DNA of 64,000 nucleotides from Rhizobium sp. P40RR-XXII. Its GTDB lineage: Bacteria > Pseudomonadota > Alphaproteobacteria > Rhizobiales > Rhizobiaceae. The first letter of the stretch is position 1; each line of letters opens with the position of its first letter. Below the pieces are notes generated by a model, which searched no databases, was not told the DNA's origin, and was given only the letters and a program-made list of their open reading frames with translations. Shown here piece after piece: positions 58,640-64,000 of the stretch. The stretch covers positions 577,013 through 641,012 of the forward strand of contig NZ_JABAII010000002.1 of the NCBI RefSeq assembly GCF_012641405.1, in the 5' to 3' direction. The position numbers and the translations under genes are program-made.

Positions 58640-59222
58640 AGTGGGTCCATTCAAGCTTGTGCCCGAAATTTCCACTATCCGGGTTAACGATTATCGCCTC
58701 AAACTCAAGCCGGCCGTTATCCAAATCTTTCGGATCAACCTTGCGCGAGACAAGTATCTTTTCCGTATCGTGTGTGAATTGACGGAAGTTCACCTCGAGG
58801 CCACGCCAATTTGGCACCGTCAGCTTCAACGTGATCTCCCCGCGGACTTGCGACGATGGGCGCACCTGAAGCATCGGTTTAAACGTTCCTCTCAAATCTT
58901 TCATCCTATGATGAAAATGCACTGTCGTCTGCTCACCGGGTCTAAGTGTTCTTCCCAGATCGACCACAAGGATTCGCGCGTTTCCCTCCACAATGAGGGG
59001 GCCATGAATCCTATGCTGCGGAAAGCCCCAATCGTCAATTTCTGAGACAACTTCGGGAAGTGTCTCGCGTTCGGCGCCCGAACCAGTCCAAAAGTAATCG
59101 TGATGGAAGAACCGGCTCGGCACGGTCGCCTCAAGCAGGAAACTGTGTTCGGAGCGAAAGGTCATCGAGGCCCGGTCTATGACCTCGAGGTGATGATCAG
59201 CCTTGCAGAAGAGGAAGGACAT
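58629..59222 (-). CDS. Unrecognised partner of the AdoHcyase-like protein
   Basis: 197 aa. No family recognised. It is rich in aromatic and His residues (FFHHDYFWTGSGAERETLPE; TVHFHHRMKDLRGTFKPMLQ), with alternating strands that suggest a beta-sandwich. It is translated first in the leftward two-gene operon. It has no signal peptide or membrane span. Confidence 0.6.
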   Translation of the reverse strand: MSFLFCKADHHLEVIDRASMTFRSEHSFLLEATVPSRFFHHDYFWTGSGAERETLPEVVSEIDDWGFPQHRIHGPLIVEGNARILVVDLGRTLRPGEQTTVHFHHRMKDLRGTFKPMLQVRPSSQVRGEITLKLTVPNWRGLEVNFRQFTHDTEKILVSRKVDPKDLDNGRLEFEAIIVNPDSGNFGHKLEWTHYET

Positions 59223-59810
59223 AAAAGTGCGTATCCGAAAGCAACTGCTCCTGATTACAGGTGATTCGGGAATTACTCAACGGCACTTACGCGTTTAAGT
59301 GGTTGCAGACTGTGGCGTTTTCTAAGAAGTCTCCGATGTTCCATCGGAATAAATGTCTTGGGGAGGCTTGGCCCCTTGCGATCCGCATCGGTATCCAATG
59401 CAGTCCAAGTCCAGATTGGGCTCCTGCAGCACTGCTATAAATCTGCTCGGATGAAGCCTGGGGTCAGATTCGAGCACTTATGTCAGTCGAACCGATGATT
59501 TCTTCAGAGGCGCGTGCAAAAGTGAATTTGACCCTCAGCCAGACCTCGCTCCATGAGGCCGACCGTTTCCTCATGCAGGTGCGCTGGGGCATTTGTAACG
59601 AATCTTACCCGCCATTGGGAAACGCTTCTCGCGGATCGGGACCCCGCTGACGCAGCATACAGAACTAAAATAGTCCGCTGCTGGACGTCGACCAACGCGC
59701 TATGATCGCTTTCTGAATGTGGCGATCGTTCTTTGGTGCGAAAGTTGAATCTGGCAGGCAAAAATCGCCTGAGACATCGGCCACAGGCCGAAGAATGCAA
59801 ACGCAGCGGA
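59223..59810. other. Non-coding stretch between the AdoHcyase-like operon and the small ORF
   Basis: About 590 bp. Frames across it are short and lack starts with ribosome sites. It carries the promoter of the leftward operon near 59223. I cannot identify an RNA gene or an insertion sequence in it. Confidence 0.35.
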
Positions 59811-59978
59811 TCAGCGACGCTCTTTGAGTTTCAGATCGGCGTCCCGGATCACGTACGGCCCTCGAAGGGTTTCAGGCCGCTCCAGCACGTTCTTTACAGC
59901 GTCCCTCATGATGGCGCGCAGTTCGTCTCCCCGCTCTTGGCTTGTGGACTTGTCTTGCACGGCTAGGTTTAATTTCAT
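59811..59978 (-). CDS. Small 55-aa protein divergent from avcD
   Basis: ATG at 59978 preceded by GGAGGGTGTAGTG, a strong ribosome site. The peptide (MKLNLAVQDKSTSQERGDEL then IMRDAVKNVLERPETLRG) is charged and helical with no known domain. It starts 100 bp from the divergent deaminase gene, so it could be co-regulated or act as an antitoxin-like partner; this is only positional inference. Confidence 0.5.
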   Translation of the reverse strand: MKLNLAVQDKSTSQERGDELRAIMRDAVKNVLERPETLRGPYVIRDADLKLKERR

Positions 59979-60078
59979 CACTACACCCTCCAAGTGATCC
60001 GACTCGATAATACCTGTATTAACGAACTAGCGATATGATAATCGCATCACAGTCTTAAAGTTCCCCTAGGAGTCACGA

Positions 60079-61683
60079 GTGACAACTGCTGCGACCGTGG
60101 ACAATCCGGAGATCGTCATGGGACTCGTCGGACCGATAGGCGTCGACCTCGACGCGGTCGTTGAGTTCTTGAAGGAAGCACTGGGCAAAGTCCAGTACAA
60201 GAGCGAGCTGATCCACATTACACGGGTGATGCGGGATGTCTTGCCGCAGATCGTTGTGGATGAATCGAGCTATATGAACAGGTACGAGTCCTTGATCGGC
60301 CACTCGGACGACGTCCGGCGGAAGGTGAACAACAACGCCGCGTTGGCTTGCCTTGCGATCAGCGAAATCCGGCGCATGAGAGCTCGCCGCAACGAAAGCC
60401 GCCGTCCCGACGAACCGACTCTTGGCACCGTCTACATCGTCCGACAGCTTAAGCGCGAAGAGGAGATCACGCTTCTTCGAGCGGTCTACGGCCGGAAGTT
60501 CGTGCAGGTCTCGATCTATTCGGATCCGGACGAGCGCCGTCGTCAGCTCATGAAGAAGATCAAAGGTTTCGGCACCAAAATCATTGAAGACGATGAAGCC
60601 GAAAAGGAAGCGATAGGACTCATCGCGAAAGACAATAACGAGGTCGATGAGGTCTTCGGCCAGCGTGTGTCCGACGTGTTCCCGCTCGGAGACGTGTTCG
60701 TCCCAGGCCAGGGTGGCCGCGAAGCAAAGGAAGTCGTTGAAAGATTCGTCAATGCTTTCTTCGGCCACAACGGGCTTTCGCCGACCAAAGCGGAATACGG
60801 TATGTACGCCGCGGCCGGCGCCTCGCTTCGATCACTCGATCTCTCGCGTCAGATCGGAGCTGCAATCTTTTCGGATCGCGGCGAAGTGATAACTCTGGGC
60901 TGCAACGAAGTGCCGAAGGCGTTCGGTGGAACGTATTGGTGCGACGACGCAGGTACCCGCCATCGCGACTTCGAGGAAGGCGAAGATGGAAATCACAGCC
61001 GCAAGCTGAGGCTGCTCCACGACCTCGTCGACCGGATGGGACAGCTCGGCTATCTCTCGGACAAGTTGGAAAAGGAAGGCGCTACCTCGAACCAGGTTAA
61101 GAAGATGATGACCGAGCGACTGATCTCGGATTCGCGCGTCATGGACATCATCGAATTCGGCCGCATCATCCACGCGGAGATGTCGGCGATCACCGACGCC
61201 GCTCGCAAGGGCAAGGCGCTGGCGGATTCGATCCTCTTCACGACGACCTTCCCATGCCACATGTGCGCAAAGCATATCGTCTCCTCCGGAATCCGGCGGG
61301 TCGTGTTCCTTGAGCCATATCCCAAGAGCCACGCAAAGGACCTTCACGAAGATTCGATCACCTTTTCGTTGTCCGAGCAGTATTCGAAAGTGCTCTTCGA
61401 GCCGTTTATCGGCATCTCCCCTCGCCGCTACCGCGATATCTTCGAAAAGAAGAAGCGCAAGGGCTCCGACGGAAAGGCCATTCAATGGGCGGAGAAAAAG
61501 CCGATCCCTAGGATCGAGGACAAGAGCCCGTCGTATATCGCAAACGAAGAGCCTGCCATCTCGCTCGTCGTTCAGAACATTCTGAACCTGTCGGAGAGCA
61601 CCGGTTCACAAAACGGTTCCAACGCTGCAGCCCGCGGCTTATCGAAGCGCGCAACCAAGAGCGCTCGAAAGCCCAGAACATAG
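60079..61683 (+). CDS. avcD: AvcD-type anti-phage dCTP deaminase
   Basis: 534 aa from a GTG at 60079 with AGGAGTC upstream. The N-terminal half has a P-loop-like start (GLVGPIGVDLDAVVEFL) as in AvcD's kinase-like domain; the C-terminal half is a zinc deaminase with HAEMSA (His365, Glu367) and PCHMCAKHI (Cys393, Cys396). AvcD enzymes deaminate dCTP to starve phage of nucleotides and in Vibrio are held off by the RNA antitoxin AvcI. No protein antitoxin is fused. I could not find an AvcI-like RNA by eye. Confidence 0.85.
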   Translation: MTTAATVDNPEIVMGLVGPIGVDLDAVVEFLKEALGKVQYKSELIHITRVMRDVLPQIVVDESSYMNRYESLIGHSDDVRRKVNNNAALACLAISEIRRMRARRNESRRPDEPTLGTVYIVRQLKREEEITLLRAVYGRKFVQVSIYSDPDERRRQLMKKIKGFGTKIIEDDEAEKEAIGLIAKDNNEVDEVFGQRVSDVFPLGDVFVPGQGGREAKEVVERFVNAFFGHNGLSPTKAEYGMYAAAGASLRSLDLSRQIGAAIFSDRGEVITLGCNEVPKAFGGTYWCDDAGTRHRDFEEGEDGNHSRKLRLLHDLVDRMGQLGYLSDKLEKEGATSNQVKKMMTERLISDSRVMDIIEFGRIIHAEMSAITDAARKGKALADSILFTTTFPCHMCAKHIVSSGIRRVVFLEPYPKSHAKDLHEDSITFSLSEQYSKVLFEPFIGISPRRYRDIFEKKKRKGSDGKAIQWAEKKPIPRIEDKSPSYIANEEPAISLVVQNILNLSESTGSQNGSNAAARGLSKRATKSARKPRT

Positions 61684-61893
61684 TAGCCGGCTCTGTGACA
61701 GGCACCTGGCAGTGCAGCCGCCATCGCCTATGGAAACCCTATGGGCGGCACACCGATCATGGCATCGTTTCCGGACGCCTCCCTGGACCTGTTTTTGTGC
61801 GCCCTATTCAGAGGGGCATCCGCGACTGAGATGGTCGTCGTGGATAAAATCGTGCACGGAGGCCCCAACGAAGAGTGCTTCAATCCCAAAAGA

Positions 61894-62397
61894 TCAGTCA
61901 AGGAGATCCTGCAGGCCGCCGGTGACACCTTTACGGGCCACGAACCAGTATTCCCTGGGAGCAATGAAGTCGCCTCTCGATGCGAAATAAAGGACCTTGC
62001 CAATCTCGCCGAGAGCGGACGCCTCCCCCAAGGCGGAACTGTACCGCTTGCACTGGTAGAGGTGCCAGTACCTGTCCGGGTCGCCCGGTTTCCCGAACCA
62101 AACCACAATGTCCCTTCCCTTATCGCCAGCACCGCCCCTCGGCTGGAGCTCGCTGACGCCCGGTACCTTCTCCGCGAGGTAACCGTCCGCCCACTCGAGA
62201 ACGAAGCGTTCGAACTCGTCGGGACTGAAAGTGCCAAGCCGATCAAGCGGATCAACGGGAAGTCCGAGCCCCACGCCCAGAAGGCGCGCGTTCGCATTGG
62301 GCCATTTCGATGGCTTCTCGATGCCTTTCAGTACGTTGCTCAATTTGGACTCGATAAGGAGATGTTCAACTTGCGGTACCGATATCTCGCGACGCCT
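61894..62397 (-). pseudogene. Truncated Mrr-like restriction endonuclease
   Basis: The reverse-strand frame holds FSPDEFERFVLEWADGYLAE then GGAGDKGRDIVVWFGKPGDP and YWHLYQCKRYSSAL, a PD-(D/E)XK core (D in GRDI, Q-C-K). The reading frame runs upstream past the only TTG (62343) as QVEHLLIESKLSNVLKGIEK but no good start exists, and it stops at 61894 after VARKGVTGGLQDLLD where homologues would continue. Both ends thus look broken. Confidence 0.6.
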
Positions 62398-62732
62398 TAC
62401 ACCGCAAGCGTGACCTCACCGATTGCTAACGTCGTCCAACGGCCCAGAGCCAACGTGTCGCGAGGACGCGCGACAGAGTGGGGAAGCTTCGGCAGCGTTC
62501 GAGACCCCCTGTTTTGAGGGTATTAAGATGCCCGTCAAATTCATGTGGCCATTGCGTCATTTTCAATTGGCCACTGCACATGTTAAGTCATTGATAGATC
62601 TAATAGTGCTACGACATAATCGCTGGCTGCCTACACGCTTTGCATGTCTCGCGTCCATTGAAACAATCTCCCGGAGGCGTTTGGATGGATTCTTCCGCCT
62701 AAATCGCCTCCCAGACTGAGACAAAAACATCT

Positions 62733-62756
62733 TTCAGGCGGAACAGTCCGCCTGAA
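62733..62756. repeat. Perfect 10-bp hairpin A
   Basis: TTCAGGCGGA and TCCGCCTGAA around ACAG; no long T-run follows on the forward strand (TAAA), so its role as terminator is unclear. Confidence 0.75.
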
Positions 62757-62770
62757 TAAAATCATCCAAA

Positions 62771-62795
62771 AGCTCGGGCGTCTTTCGCCCGAGCT
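62771..62795. repeat. Perfect 10-bp hairpin B
   Basis: AGCTCGGGCG and CGCCCGAGCT around TCTTT, then CTTTG. It lies 14 bp after hairpin A and 50 bp before the next start codon; weak terminator or structured leader. Confidence 0.75.
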
Positions 62796-62845
62796 CTTTG
62801 ATTCGGGGCATGACGAGCGCGTGTATTGCGTAGAAAGGCAAACTG

Positions 62846-63388
62846 ATGGCGATCCTTGGGTTTAATCTCCAGAAGGGAGAGTTGCACTTCTGCCTGCTGG
62901 ACGGCACCAGGCCGGATCCACGGTACCTCATGCATGGTCGTCATCGGTTCGAGGTCGATCAGCCGAGGCCAGAGATGGCAAACTTCTTCAAACAGACGTT
63001 TAACGAACTGATCGAAGCGCAACAACCGCGAGGCCTCGCATACCGTTTGTCGATGGACGGCAAAAAGGCCGATCAAATCGCGTATTTAACCTTCCCCTTC
63101 GGGATTCTGTCCCTTGTCGCCTACGAGCGAGGGTTGGCAATTGCACAGTCGACCATTCACACCTTCACAAAGAAGGCTCTGGCGCATTCGGGTGACAAGT
63201 TCACGGCTTGCGATGAGCGGATCGAGGATTGTCCTGCAGCGTGGCCGAACGCCGCGAAACTCGCGGCCCTACTCGCGTCGGGCGGGGATGAACTCCTCGC
63301 CCTCCAATATGAAATACGACGGCCTGCGATGCTTGGATCGGAAGGATTGCGTTATCGGAGGCATCGGCTTTGCCACGATACCCCGTAG
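62846..63388 (+). CDS. Unrecognised 180-aa protein, possible RNase H-like fold
   Basis: ATG at 62846. MAILGFNLQKGELHFCLLDG has the hydrophobic strand-turn-strand look of RNase H-like domains, and YRLSMDGKKADQIAYLTFPF has an acidic residue where such folds place one, but I cannot assign a family. The stop TAG lies inside a hairpin (63377-63398). Preceded by two hairpins. It could be a defence-associated gene in the island; no close relatives recalled. Confidence 0.45.
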   Translation: MAILGFNLQKGELHFCLLDGTRPDPRYLMHGRHRFEVDQPRPEMANFFKQTFNELIEAQQPRGLAYRLSMDGKKADQIAYLTFPFGILSLVAYERGLAIAQSTIHTFTKKALAHSGDKFTACDERIEDCPAAWPNAAKLAALLASGGDELLALQYEIRRPAMLGSEGLRYRRHRLCHDTP

Positions 63389-63416
63389 GTGGGGTATCTC
63401 GCTGTAGGCCTTTTTT
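63377..63416 (+). terminator. Terminator-like hairpin after the 180-aa gene
   Basis: Perfect 8-bp arms GATACCCC and GGGGTATC with a GTAGGT loop; a T-run follows 12 bp later. The arms overlap the stop codon of the upstream gene. Confidence 0.45.
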
Positions 63417-63720
63417 CGCATTTCGAGCGCTTCGCCTACCGATTTTTTGCAGCGTTTTCAGCGTTAGATTTGACGCCTACTTCGATTTTCTGCCCTTTGG
63501 TAGACCGCCCCAATCGTTTCAGCCGCTAAAGAGCCACTCACGGCGGTTAAGAGGATCGGGGACAAGTTCACCGCCATGGCGCCCATCGGCGACGATGCCG
63601 CGTTCGCGTTTGGTATCGTTTGTGCTTGGCGACGACTGGTGTATGGTCGCTCCCAATGCCCGCCCTCCGTATACGACAGTCACTTGGAAATCCGGTTCGC
63701 GGATTGATGCGCCGCCCATG
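63417..63720. other. Stretch between the 180-aa gene and the MNT remnant
   Basis: About 300 bp. Rightward frames cover it, but none has a start with a ribosome site or a recognisable domain. It includes a T-rich ATTTTTTGC patch near 63439. Confidence 0.3.
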
Positions 63721-63891
63721 ATGAAATTCTCCCTCGATCACATCCCGCCAAAGAAGCAGCGAGAGCTCGAGCGCGCCGTCGAGATCCTGCACGAAGAGTT
63801 TGAGGATGCGCTAAAGGATGGGACCGCAGAGTTCAAGAAGCGCGGGCGCATCCTGAAGATCATCCTGTTTGGCTCCTATGGTGCGCCGTGA
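63721..63891 (+). pseudogene. Remnant of a MNT-type nucleotidyltransferase
   Basis: MMKFSLDHIPPKKQRELERA followed by ILKIILFGSYGAP and a stop. The intact family (MNT of HEPN/MNT systems) continues GSYARGD; here GSYGAP ends abruptly after 56 residues, so only the N-terminus is left. No HEPN gene is visible before the window ends. Confidence 0.6.
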
Positions 63892-64000
63892 AGGCGTGGG
63901 AGGTTATCATGCAATAAAGGCAACCTCCCAAACTAACTGGTTCTTGACCGGTGACTGGAATGTCACCCCTCTACAGAGAGTAGTAGACGGAAGGGGATCG

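Larger units (their letters stand above)
62398..62845. other. Non-coding stretch with hairpins before the 180-aa gene
   Basis: About 450 bp. It contains an inverted pair GTGGCCA/TGGCCAC near 62552-62576 reminiscent of IS21-type end sequences I recall from rhizobia, and two perfect hairpins (listed separately) just before the 62846 gene. No gene supported. Confidence 0.4.

Noticed and set aside
61741..62517. 258-aa rightward frame
   Set aside because: Antisense to the Mrr-like remnant, which has the PD-(D/E)XK signature.
62540..62590. IS21-family terminal sequence
   Set aside because: The GTGGCCA/TGGCCAC pair is suggestive but no transposase gene or partner end is present, so it is only mentioned in the gap description.

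Overview
The window looks like chromosomal DNA of a Rhizobium-type alphaproteobacterium (Rhizobiaceae). Reasons: an exoR-type Sel1-repeat regulator beside xthA, a PopZ-family pole organiser, a Rhizobiales-type porin, a ugp glycerol-phosphate transporter, a B12-dependent NrdJ reductase, and GC-rich codon use. About the first 46 kb is ordinary core genome; the remaining ~17.6 kb is an accessory island rich in defence-like genes.

Core part. 1-10.8 kb: dgt (cut by the window edge), an A-type Fe-S carrier, xthA, exoR, a FadL-like outer-membrane protein, valS, popZ and a pcm-family methyltransferase. 11-17.6 kb: small envelope genes, tRNA-Cys, a candidate sRNA with its own promoter and terminator, a GNAT, a porin, a DoxX-like protein, tRNA-Asn and a sugar O-acetyltransferase. 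17.9-22.4 kb: ugpB, ugpA and ugpE, with ugpC convergent instead of co-directional. 22.7-30.7 kb: an SDR enzyme, a sulfur cluster (cysK-alaX-sseA-GNAT), alanine dehydrogenase with a divergent Lrp-type regulator, a phosphodiesterase-fold protein and a PilZ protein. 30.9-42 kb: cpdB, LysR/azoreductase and TetR/SDR divergent pairs, a HlyU-family protein, threonine ammonia-lyase, tRNA-Leu, wrbA, a molybdopterin-binding protein, a universal stress protein and gpt. 42.5-46.4 kb: nrdJ, preceded by an NrdR-box-like site.

Accessory island (about 46.5 kb to beyond the end). In order: a Gabija-like GajA/GajB pair; a PD-(D/E)XK protein of sce7726 type, convergent and overlapping with a T4-beta-protein-like gene; a leftward trio (sigma-70-like protein, acidic small protein, ImmA/IrrE metallopeptidase); a divergent rightward trio forming a ubiquitin-like conjugation operon (three tandem ubiquitin-like domains fused to a family-E E2, a JAB-E1 fusion, and a DUF6527 cysteine cluster protein); an S-adenosylhomocysteinase-like Rossmann protein with an unrecognised partner; a small ORF divergent from an AvcD-type anti-phage dCTP deaminase; and broken remnants of an Mrr-like nuclease and a MNT-type nucleotidyltransferase around an unrecognised 180-aa gene.

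The most interesting locus is 52.6-57.4 kb. The E2 fusion has no cysteine anywhere, and the E1 has serines where the adenylation-coupled cysteine normally lies, so the conjugation chemistry would have to run through oxyesters or something else. A perfect 10-bp inverted repeat lies in the divergent promoter region between the conjugation operon and the sigma/peptidase trio, suggesting one regulated unit: a proteolytic switch that turns on a ubiquitin-like response. All functional statements rest on reading the sequence and family knowledge; no searches were run.
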